Under the pieces are notes generated by a model. The model was given only the letters and a program-made list of their open reading frames with translations. It was not told where the DNA came from and did no database searches. This document shows, piece after piece, positions 31,574-41,716 of a DNA stretch of 64,000 bases. The position numbers were made by a program, and so were the translations under genes. Where the stretch lies: the NCBI GenBank assembly GCA_036924285.1, contig JAYKYS010000010.1:5704001-5768000 (forward strand), given 5' to 3'. This DNA is from Asterella californica. Taxonomy: Eukaryota > Streptophyta > Marchantiopsida > Marchantiales > Aytoniaceae. Each line of letters opens with the position of its first letter. The first letter of the stretch is position 1.

Positions 31574-34500
31574 CTTGAGCAGCCTGAGGGATCACAGGAG
31601 GTTGATGGAAAGGCTGCTCAAGATTCAGAAAGTAGTTGCACTGTGCATAGTTGGAAATCTGGGTTGATGGCTTTCAGTTCTGATGATTGGAGTGAGTTCA
31701 CACGGATGGAGGATTTGACTGAGAAGAGTAGAAGGCAGATGGAGAGGTGTGCAGCAAATCTGCGTTGTACAGGAGTTCTGAAGGAAGATGAGATGATTTC
31801 TGGTGTTTATGAGGAGTTTGTAGGTGTGCAGTCTTTTGTTTGTTGGCTGGATGGTGTAGATAGGTTGATGGAACAGATGGGAGGTAGGGTGGTGATCCCC
31901 ATCCATTCTCGTGAAGTCTATGAGGAAATTATCTCGTACTTACGATATCGTCCTCATCCGAGACTGGAGAATGGATGGAAAGATGCAGTCTGTTGGTGTG
32001 GCTTACATCAGGAAGCGGAAGTACACGCCAAGTATAAAGCTGTAGCGAGGAAGGTGAGACCTGTGGCGACCCAATTACCTGTTGATTCTCAACAGCAGAT
32101 GGAGTTAGCGGCTGCTGAGCCTGTGCTTAGAGATCCTACACAGGTAGGACACAAGTTTACTCAGGAGACACTCGAGCAGCTCCAGATAGGAGGAGGTGGC
32201 TTCTTGACTGAAGAGGAGAAACGAGCTTTTGAACAGATGATAGTTAGCCATGGTAAGGCATTTTCTTTCTCGGCTGAGGAGATAGGTTGTGTGGATCCTA
32301 GTGTGATAGCTCCGATGGTTATCTTCACTGTTCCTCACGTACACTGGGACTTGAAGCCGATTCCAGTCCCTCGTGCCTTGCTACCGAAGGTGATTGAGTT
32401 ACTGAAGGAGAGGATGCAGATGGGTATTCTTGAACCATCTATGGCTCCGTACTCTAGCCGATGGTTCACAGTACCTAAGAAGACAGGAGCTCTGCGCTTC
32501 ATCCAAGACTTGCAGCCTGCCAACAACATCACGATTCGAAACGTTGGAACAGGACCTGTGGTTGATGAAGTAGTTGAGGCGTTTGCTGGAAGGTCAATCT
32601 ATTCTATTGGAGATCTGTTTTCAGATCACATTCGAGATGTGGAGAAGATTCTGATGCGTTTGGAGGAGGTACACCTCACTCTATCAGGTACCAAATCTCG
32701 TTTTGGTATGTCAGAGATTGTGGTGGTGGGTCATTTGTGTGGTACTTTTGGGAGGCGTCCGAACCCAGAGAAGGTAGATGCTATAGCAAGGATAGCTGAC
32801 TGCACCAACATCACTGAGGTTCGACGGTTCTTGGGAGCTTGTGTGTTCTTTCGTGTGAGTATTCCTCATTATGCACACATTGCCGAGCCTCTGTATGCAC
32901 TTCTGAGGAAGGGAAGGAGGTTTACTTGGCGGCAAGAACATCATGAGACGATGGAGCAGCTGAAGGAGATTCTGAAGTCTCCACCTATACTAAGGAGGCT
33001 TAGCTACGAGAGCGGGAGGCCTGTGGTACTGACTGTTGATACGAGTCCCAAGGCGATTGGATGGGCAGTTGGCCAAGAAGATGCAGAAGGTGTGCGGTTT
33101 GTTTCAAGGTTTGGAGCTCGGATCTTAACAGATAGACAGCGTAACTATCCTCAAGTGAAGCGTGAGTTGTGGGGAGCTGTTACTGCTATGAAGGTAGATC
33201 GAGAGTTCTTGATAGGAGCTCGTGTGATATTAGAAACAGATTGCTTACCTTTGTTGGGTATGATAGCGAACTGCAATACACCAGACATAGCAATGCTACA
33301 ATGGATTGCTTATGTCCGGAGTCTAAACCCTGAGCTAAAGCATATAGCAGGGAAAGACAATCCAGTTGCAGATATGTTGTCTAGGGCTCGTTATACAGAT
33401 GAGGATGAGATGTTTGCAGAGGTGGAGAATGAAGAGAAGAGAGACGTTTGGTGCCAAGTTGGTCAGCAGACTTCAGACTTGGAACCACTGCCGTTCAATG
33501 AGGGGTTCTACTCAGAAAAGTTCCGCAATATTGGATTTTATCTGAGTTCGTTATCCAGAAGAGAAGGATGGAGTGATGCAGAGTTCAAGGAGATCAGACG
33601 GAAGGCGTATAGTTATCTTCTACGTGAGGGTTATCTGTGGAAACGTCCGAAGAGAAGAGATGGGATGCTTACTAGAGTGGTGGATGATCAACCGACAAAG
33701 CTTAATCTGCTGAAGGAGTTTCATGATACCTTGTGGGCTGGACATCGTGGAGTCTGGGCTACATACACGAAGCTGAAGGAGCGTTACTGGTGGAAGGGTT
33801 TGTATCAAGACGTGGTGGACTTTGTTGGGTCGTGTCTGCACTGCCAGTTCTACTCTAAGATCCGTTACAGAGATGGGCTTGTACCTACTTATCCACCTAG
33901 TATTCATTTTCAGTGGGTTCTTGATCTTGTGATGATGCCACCGGGGTTATGGGGGATGCGTTACTTGGTATTGGCTCGAGAGGATCTCTCCAACTATGTG
34001 GAGGGACGAGCACTACGGACGAAGACTACAGAGAATATCTGCCGGTTCGTGCTTGAAGATATCATCTGTCGCTATGGATCGGTTGGGAGATTACGTGCAG
34101 ATAGAGGCGAGTTGAGAGGCGCTGAAGTGAAGGAGTTTTTTGCTCGTTATGGAGTAAAGCTTCGGCTTACCACTGCTATGAATCCAGAGGGCATTGGTAA
34201 GAGTGAACGAGGACACCCTTCTATTGTTCATGCTTTAGTGAAAGCATGTGATGGTAGGCCTAGAGAATGGCCGAGACTACTTCCATTTGCTTTGTGGGCT
34301 GATAGAACTACACACTGTACCACGACTGGTTATATGCCAGTTGAGCTTATGCTGGGGCAGAAACCGATCATGCCTGCTGAGGAGTACTTTCCCACGTGGG
34401 CTACACTACCGTGGGAAGATGGTATAGATCGTGCTTCACTCCTTGCTTTACGTATTAGGCAGTTGGAGCGAAGGGAGGAGGATCTTGCTGATGCGCAGGA

Positions 34501-34903
34501 GAGGCTGAAGGTGACTCGAGTCAGAAACAAGGAACGTTTTGACAAGACTCACCGACTACGACCGAAGCCAATACATGTTGGTGACTGGGTTCTGGTATAT
34601 GATAGCACGTTGGAGAATCAGCACTCTACACTTCGTAAGTTCTCTCGAAGATGGTTCGGGCCTTATGTTGTGCTAGATGTGTATGAGAATGCCACCTATA
34701 GTTTGCGTGAGTTGGACGGTACTCTTTTGAAGCTATCTGTGACTGGCAAACGTGTGAAACTGTTCAAGAGACGCGGAGGGTCAGTTGAGTTATTCAACTT
34801 TCTGGAGTCAGAGTTGAAGACGACAAGAGACGAAGACGTCCCAGTGTCTGATGAGGCTGAGGCGGAGGAGAGCGATGATGATGAGGATCAAACAGAAGAC
34901 TGA
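31505..34903 (+). pseudogene. A2 pol (RT-RNase H-integrase), RT catalytic core deleted
   Basis: Open -1 frame from the frameshift site to TGA at 34,903. RT: LKPIPVPRALLPKVIELLKE, ILEPSMAPYSSRWFTVPKK, FIQDLQPANNITIRN. After SIYSIGDLF it jumps to SDHIRDVEKI (about 32,620), lacking the segment that in D holds GYDQFQLA and FLDD, roughly 75 codons. Downstream is intact: GHLCG, VRRFLGACVFF; RNase H with TVDTSPKAIGWAVG, QVKRELWG, LETDCLPLLG, DNPVADMLSRA. The integrase zinc finger is FHDTLWAGHRG...CLHCQ; core acidic residues lie in WVLDLVMM, RADRGEL and GIGKSERGH; the C-terminal GPY-like motif is RRWFGPYVV. The first ATG (31,565) is not needed for the fused protein. Catalytically dead for RT. Confidence 0.92.
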
Positions 34904-34937
34904 GGAGATTGGCACATACCGGAGGATGTGCAGGTTC

Positions 34938-34949
34938 AGAGGGGGTGGA
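34938..34949 (+). promoter_or_regulatory. A2 polypurine tract
   Basis: AGAGGGGGTGGA directly before the 3' LTR. D (minus, 38,049-38,062) and E (minus, 48,777-48,788) have the same arrangement after a shared GTGCAGGTTT-like word. It would prime plus-strand DNA synthesis. Confidence 0.75.
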
Positions 34950-36431
34950 TGTCGTGATGTGAATCATTTGACATAGTAAATGATTCACTTATCACTGCTG
35001 TCGCGTTACTTAGCGCATGTTATTTCTACTCCGACACTTGATGTTCAGTAGTCTTAGAAGTTAACTCTGTACTGTTCTTAGTCTTTTATGCTTATGGTTG
35101 ACACCTTTTGCATATGGTGTTAACTCTGTCAAATATTTTGGATCCTAGTAGGTTGGTAGTATGACATTTATCTTGTTCAAGCATTCGTACGCTTGTGCAA
35201 GTAAATTCATACTTATCTATGATACTCAATGTACATGACTTAGATTTACCATGTAGATAGGGGTTTGAAATCATGGGTTGTACTTACTTGTCGCCCATGC
35301 ACGCTTTCTAGCTGATTTAAGTTATTTTTCGGGGCTGCGTGTCGTTTTAGGTAGTTTAAGTTTTACGTTGGCACTCTAGGGAGCTTGACGTGGTAGCCTA
35401 TGAGTAAAACTAAGTTGCCACGTGGTTTAGGGTACTAAAGGACAACCAAGTGGAGCTATGAACTCCCATTGGTCTGTTTTTGTCTTTTGTTAAACTCTAA
35501 ATTTAGAAACAGAGCTCTAGAGTGGAGTTCGAGCAATTTGTGAGGGTACTTCGAAATCTGAGAGCACAGGGAGAGAGAGCTCGTCAAGCCAAGCACTGTC
35601 AGTGAAATTTTCAGTCGATTTGAAGCAATAAAGACGAAGTTATGCCCAATTGAAGTTCGGATTATGCCAAAACTGCATCACTTTTGTTGATTTTGGGGTT
35701 TTCAGTGTCATTTGCAGCAGAATTGAAGAAATCGCTTCAAAACTTCGTGGTTGCGTTCTCTGCCAGCAGGGCTACGATTTCCCAAAAAGTTTCATATCGA
35801 TTGAGTAACTGAGTAATTCAGGGCGGCCGCTGAAGCAGAGGGGGTCTGAAAAGCTCTTAATCTAGAGCAGCGACTTCAGAGGAGGAGATCTGGAGTTCTG
35901 TGTACATTCAGGAGGCCCAACTTCACAGGGATGTTCAGCATCCTGTAGACTTCAAATACTGTGAGAAACTTTGAAATTCATCGAGCCAATTCTCTGTTCT
36001 AGGTCAGAAGAGCTGTCTAGGTACCAGAAATTGCCATAATTTCTCTGTTCAGAAAGTTTCTACCCATATCTCGGTGCTCTGAACTGAACTCAAGCTGAAA
36101 CTTCGTCTGTATGGTCAGTAGGGCCTCATTGACATATAGGAGAAGTTCTGAAGCCTAAACCATCTTATGTTTCTGATTCTTGACTGTTAAAGTTCGTTGG
36201 TGAACCTTCTTACTGTTAGTTTGATCTGATTTTCACTTCCTGAGCATACTGGAGGATCTATTCGACCTGTGTGAAGATTTATAGTGCCCTTATGACCTGA
36301 AGCCTACCTCTGGATAGTAAACAACTAGAACCTGAAGCCCAGCACCTTCCCTAGTAGTCTTTCCACAACCTTCACGATCATATCGCAGCCAGAAGGTTCC
36401 GCCCTTCCCGAGGAAAACTCTCAACTCTACA
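34950..36431 (+). repeat. A2 3' LTR
   Basis: 1482 bp, nearly identical to the 5' LTR, beginning TGTCGTGATGTG directly after the purine tract and ending CTCAACTCTACA. Followed by the GCGT target duplication and the rest of the D 3' LTR. Confidence 0.95.
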
Positions 36432-36435
36432 GCGT

Positions 36436-38048
36436 AGTCACTTATCAGAAGCAGGGCCTTAGCTAAGCTGCCCCCCTCTTAAACTCTAATTCTCCTCCTT
36501 CCGCCTCCGCTGTAATCTTCCGCTTCAAGCTTCTGTTGTAATCTTCCGCTTCCACTGTAATATTTCGCTTCCACTGTAGTTTTCCGCTTCCGCTGTAATA
36601 TTCCGCTTCAAGCTTCCGCGGTAATCTTCCGCTTCCGCTGTAGTTCTCCGCTTCCGCTGTAATATTCCGCTTCAAGCTTCCGCGGTAATCTTCCGCTTCC
36701 GCTGTAGTTTTCCGCTTCCGCTGTAGTTTTCCGCTTCCGCTGTAATATTCCGCTTCAAGCTTCCGCGGTAATCTTCCGCTTCCGCTGTAGTTTTCTGCTT
36801 CCGCTGTAATATTCCGCTTCAAGCTTCCGCGATAATCTTCCGCTTCCGCTGTAGTTTTCCGCTTCCGCTGTAATATTCCGCTTCAAGCTTCCGCAGTAAT
36901 CTTCGGCTTCAAGCTTCTGTTGTAATCTTCCGCTTCCACTGTAGTTTTCCGCTTCCGCTGTAATATTCCGCTTCAAGCTTCCGCGATAATCTTCCGCTTC
37001 CACTGTAGTTTTCTGCTTCCGCTGTAATATTCCGCTTCAAGCTTTCGCGGTAATCTTCCGCTTCCGCTGTAATCTTCCGCTTCAGTTTTCCGTTGTAATC
37101 TTCCGCTTCCACTGTAATCTTTCGCTTTAATTTTAAGGCCCCATCTAAAGCTGTTCCTCTGCTGTCCTTATGCGTACATAATATTCAGCAAAAGTTTCCT
37201 GTGCCCTCGATGCCATCTTGATGCCACCCTGAATATACTACAAGCCATCCAATGTAGGCCGAAGCCCCAACACTTATGAGGCTGCCCCACAGGGCTCACA
37301 GCCCCCCCATATGCGCACCAGGTATCTCCCATAGTATATTCAGGATGGCATGCGGAGGCTTAGGCCAAGAAGCCCACGATTAAGGGAGATACCGGTCTCC
37401 CGCCCCTAGATATGCAGGACGTAGCTGCATATCCAACATAGACTCCCTTCCAGGAGGTCAACATGCCGGAATAGGAACTAGAGGCCAGGGAGGATTGATC
37501 CTGAGACCACTTCCCTCCTAGGGAGGCGCCCTATCACTGGGATGGCCTTTGGTTCCGTTCAAGAAGGTAAAAACTTTTGTACACATGTTTTCCTGAAGAA
37601 ATTTTCCTGTAAAGTCTTTACTAGCCTTTCCTACGCTAACTTCTCTATACAACTCCGTTTTTAATGAACAAGGAGTCAAAACTATAGTATTCATGAACAC
37701 CTACACACCCATGCTATCAGATTCTGAGTTCGAGTCACGAGCCAGAATCGACTGATTTCCCTCTTTCACATATTTCACAGCCTAAAACTCGTACTAACTA
37801 TTGCTTAAAACACTTTCTGTCAAAACTAGAAGCATGAGGCCGCTCTCCTCGTTGAGCTTTGATTCTGACGTCTTTCGACTCCCTTAGGGGTGATATTCCA
37901 ACCCAAGCTAGGGGGCAGCTTGTCAAGCATAGCCCCAGCTTAGCTCCTGCCTAGCTTGTTAAGCTGCAGGGCAGCTTCCTTTACACAATATAGAAAAAGA
38001 ATCTCTCTGCAATACTTTTCACTGTATAGACCTATGTACAATACGACA
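36436..38048 (-). repeat. D 3' LTR, proximal part
   Basis: Continues the D LTR after the A2 insertion and ends (plus strand) ...TGTACAATACGACA, next to the D purine tract. It holds a long CTTCCGC minisatellite block (36,495-37,128). A pair of inverted sequences (37,221-37,240 with 37,332-37,351) follows. Its outermost 163 bp (37,886-38,048) are missing from the D 5' LTR. Confidence 0.9.
36495..37128. repeat. CTTCCGC minisatellite in D LTR
   Basis: Units of about 64 bp (CAAGCTTCCGCGGTAATC to the next CAAGC), built from shorter 18-22-bp words ending TGTAATATT, TGTAGTTTT or GGTAATC. Related blocks are at 27,076-27,303, 45,113-45,333 and 45,523-46,050. The array is open in all three minus frames and makes spurious repetitive peptides; it is not a gene. 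Confidence 0.9.
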
Positions 38049-38093
38049 TTCACCCCCCCCAAACCTGCACATCCTCTGGTATGTGCCAATCCG

Positions 38094-41000
38094 TCACCGA
38101 TCCTCGTGGTCCTCCAAATTGTCTTCGCTCTCTTCGACCGTCTCAGAAAGGTCTTCATTTGCTCCTGTCTGCTCTGAACTTAAGAACTCAGCTAGCTCCA
38201 CATTCTCCCCTCTCTTCTTGAATAACTTCACTCGTTTCCCAGCAACTGGAAGCCTTAAAGGCGTGCCATCTAGCTCTTGCAAGGAATAAGTAGCATTCTG
38301 ATGTACATCAGAGACAAGGTACGGGCCAAACCACCTTCTCGAAAACTTTCGAACTGTAGAGTGTTGGTTCTCCAATGTGCTGTCGTATACCAACACCCAG
38401 TCTTCAACTTGTATCGGTTTTGGTCGAAGTCTATGAGTCTTATCAAACCTCTCTTTGTTCCCAAGTCGAGCCGCCTTCAGCCGTCGCTGCGCTTCAGCGA
38501 GATCCTCCTCTCTATATTCTAGCTGTCTGATTCGTAGTGAGAGAAGCTGCACACGGTCCACATTGCCCTCCCATGGCAAGGTAGCCAGGTAGGAAAGTCT
38601 TCTTCTGCTGGCATCATCGGTTTCTGTCCTAGCATTAACTCAACAGGCATGTACCCTGTATTAGAACAATGAGTTGTTCTATCCGCCCATAAAGCAAAAG
38701 GGAGTAACCTAGGCCACTCTCTATGCTTACCATCACACGTCTTCACCAAAGCCTGAACTATCGATGGATGTCCTCGCTCGCTCTTGCCAATCCCCTCTGG
38801 ATTCATCGCAGTAGTAAGCTTGAGCTTCACACCATATCGAGCAAAAAACTCTTTCGCTTCCGTACCACGTAGTTCTCCCCTATCTGCCCGTAGCCTTCCT
38901 ACAGACCCATATCTACAGATAATATCCTCAAGAACAAACTTACATATCCCTTCTGTGGTCTTCGTCCTCAAAGCTCGTCCTTCCACAAAGTTGGAGAGAT
39001 CCTCACGAGCTAAAACCAAATATCGCATGCCCCATAACCCCAGAGGCATTACCACCAAGTCGAGAACCCACTGGAAGTGAATATAAGACGGATAAGTTGG
39101 CACGAGATCGTCTCTATACCGCATCTTTGAATAGAACTGGCAGTGTAAGCAGGAACTGACGTAATTTACCACATCCTGGTACAGACCTTTCCACCAATAC
39201 CTTTCCTTCAACTTGACATAGGTAGCCCAAATCCCTCGATGTCCGGCCCATAAGGTATCATGGAACTCTTTCATTAGTTGCTGCTTAGTCTGCAGATCGT
39301 CCACTACTCGTATGAACATCCCATCTCTCCTCTGTGGCCGTCTCCAAAGATACCCATCATGCAGAAGATAGTTGTAAGCTTGTTTCCTTATCTCTCTGAA
39401 CTCTACTTTACTCCATCTCTCTTGCCTCTCCAACAAGCTCAGATAATACCCTATGTCACGAAGTCTACCTGTGTAAAGCTCCTCTCTAAACATCAACGGC
39501 TCCAAGTTCGTAGCCCGTCGATTAACCTGACACTGAGCATCCTTTCTCTCCTCTTCCTCAACTTCTGAAATCATGACATCCTCGTCTACAAATCGAGCTC
39601 TTGATAACATGTCTGCGACCATATTCTCCTTTCCTTTTATATGCTTCAGCTCTGGATTCAAACTTCTAATATAGGCAATCCAACGTAACATCGCTATGTC
39701 TGGCGTGCTACAGTTGGATATCATGCCTAGTAGAGGTAGACAATCCGTTTCTAGAACTACATGAGCACCAATCAAAAACTCACGGTCTGTCTTCATCGCT
39801 GTTACCGCTCCCCACAACTCACGCTTCACCTGAGGATAATCTCGTTGCCTGTCTGTCAAGATCTTAGCTCCAAACCTAGAGGTAAACCGCATACCATCCG
39901 CATCATCTTGACCTATTGCCCAGCCAATCGCCTTTGGACTAGTATCTACTGTGACCATGACAGGTCTCCCACATCCGTAGTCTACTCTTCTTAGAACAGG
40001 TGGAGACTGTAGAGCCTCCTTCAGCCTATTCATAGCTTCTCGATGGACTGAGGTCCATGCAAACCTCTTACCCTTCCTCAATAATGCATACAAAGGCTCA
40101 GCAACATGGGCATAATGAGGAATGGATAAACGATAAAATACACAAGCACCTAGAAAGCGTCGAACCTCCGTGATATTTTTACAGTCTGCCATCCTAGCTA
40201 TAGCTTCAACCTTCTCGGGGTTTGGTCGCCTTCCAAAAGCACCACACAGATGTCCAACCACTAAAATCTCAGACACACCAAACTTGGACTTAGCTCCTGA
40301 CAGGGTGAGATGCACCTCCTCCAGTCGAGTCAAGATTACGTTCTACATCCCTGATATGGTCTGTAACAAACCTTCTACATCCATTCGCAAGTACTGCTTC
40401 ATTCTTGTCTTCAACCGCGCAACCCTTTATAGGAATATCGTCTAGAAATGGAATGGTAACATAAGGCACAAACTCCCTTAGTACCTTATGCATCGCATTC
40501 TGCATATGAGCCACCGAGTTCGTTGCTCCTTGTGGAAGAGTACACATCCGCATCAATCCCAGGGGCGTACGCATAGTAGTTAAATCTCTACTCTCCACAG
40601 CCAGCTGGAACTGATCATAACCAGAATATAGATCTCCTATCGAATAGATAGCTCTCCCTGCAAATGCCTCTGCTACCTCTTCAATCACAGGACCCGTCCC
40701 AACGTTTCGTATGGTTACGTTATTCGCAGGCTGTAAGTCTTGAATAAAACGCAAAGCTCCTGACTTCTTGGGTACAGTGAACCACCTGCTAGAATATGGC
40801 CCCATAGACGGCTCAAGTATCCCCATCTGTACCTTCTCCTTCAACAACTTGATGAGTTTAGGCAGCAAAGCACGAGGGACTGGGATCGGTTTCAGGTCCC
40901 AAGGCACATGAGGGATTGTGAATATAACCATAGGCGCTATAACCTTTGGGTCTACACAACCTATCTCCCCTGCTGAAAAAGAGAATGCTTTACCATGCTT

Positions 41001-41716
41001 CGCTATCATCTGTTCAAACACTGCCTTCTCGTCCTCAGTCAAGAAATCACCCCCTCCTATCTGGAGCTCCTTCAATGTCTCCTCAGTAAACTGGTGCCCT
41101 ACTCGCCTATGATCACGCAAAATAGGCTCAGTCCCACTAGCTGTACTTGCTGCTGGGAGTTAGCAGGTAGTTGAGCTGCTACCGGTCTTACCTTTCTCAG
41201 TACAGATTTGTACTTCGCATGGACATCTGCTTCCTGAGGGAGTGCACACCAACAACTTGCTTCTCTCCCTTCATTATTCTGCATTGGATGAGGAAAGGAC
41301 TGCACATATGTAGCAATCTCCTCATATATGCGTCGAGAGTGGATAAGGATCACCACCACACTATTTTCTCCCTCCATCAATCTACTCACATTGTCTAACC
41401 AACCAATAACTGACTGCACAGACATAAACTCTTCAAACAAGCCAGAAACCACTTCGTCTTCAGGTAGAACTCCTACACGCCACAACTCTGATATCTGTTT
41501 CACCACCCATCTTTTTGTATTTTTCTTCATATCTTCAACTCTTGTAAATCGACTCCACCCATCTGCCTCAAACATCAGCAATCCAGACTGCCAACTCTGT
41601 ACACCACACTTGTCTCCAGACCTCTGTACATGTCTCGCTTCCAACTCTGACGGGACCTCAACAGTAGGTTCTACACCCCTGTCTTCCCGCTCTACAGGAG
41701 TGGACTGTGAAAACCC
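38094..41716 (-). pseudogene. D pol, three small frame breaks
   Basis: Starts at the -1 site (41,716) in frame GFSQSTPVERED and carries the pre-RT region (SWQSGLLMFEADGWSRF). Frame breaks, each best explained by a single-base indel by comparison with A2: about 41,115, about 40,328 and about 38,575. RT is complete: IPVPRALLPKLIKLLKE, GDLYSGYDQFQLAVES, active site FLDD. RNase H: TVDTSPKAIGWAIG, LETDCLPLLG, VADMLSRA. Integrase: FHDTLWAGHRG, CLHCQFYSK, WVLDLVVM, RADRGELRG, GIGKSERGH, with the C-terminal RRWFGPYLV. It ends acid-rich at 38,094. This copy preserves the RT segment lost from A2. Confidence 0.91.
41651..41716 (-). promoter_or_regulatory. D putative -1 frameshift site with pseudoknot
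   Basis: Minus strand: GGGTTTT (41,716-41,710, G GGT TTT in gag frame), 7-nt spacer. Stem 1 CACTCCTGT (41,702-41,694) pairs with ACAGGGGTG (41,682-41,674; nine pairs, one U.G). Loop CGGGA (41,689-41,685) can pair with TCCCG (41,655-41,651). The sequence of stem 1 differs from A2 but pairing, spacer and layout are kept. Confidence 0.82.

Larger units (their letters stand above)
27426..36431 (+). mobile_element. Element A2, near-intact Ty3/gypsy, flanked by GCGT duplication
   Basis: Both LTRs are 1482 bp (27,426-28,907; 34,950-36,431). Only about three differences were seen by eye (27,546/35,070, 28,807/36,331, 28,876/36,400), so the insertion is young. The target duplication GCGT is at 27,422-27,425 and 36,432-36,435. 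Order: LTR, binding site, gag-protease, -1 pol, purine tract, LTR. Two lesions inactivate it: a 2-nt loss in gag and an in-frame RT deletion. Confidence 0.95.

Noticed and set aside
31565..34903. Intact autonomous pol gene starting at the ATG at 31,565
   Set aside because: The frame is open upstream to the slippery site, and the RT active-site segment is missing, so neither the start nor activity holds.
36463..37112. Repetitive protein genes on the minus strand in the CTTCCGC arrays (also 27,047-27,349, 45,081-46,034)
   Set aside because: They come from a minisatellite inside an LTR that is open in all three frames.
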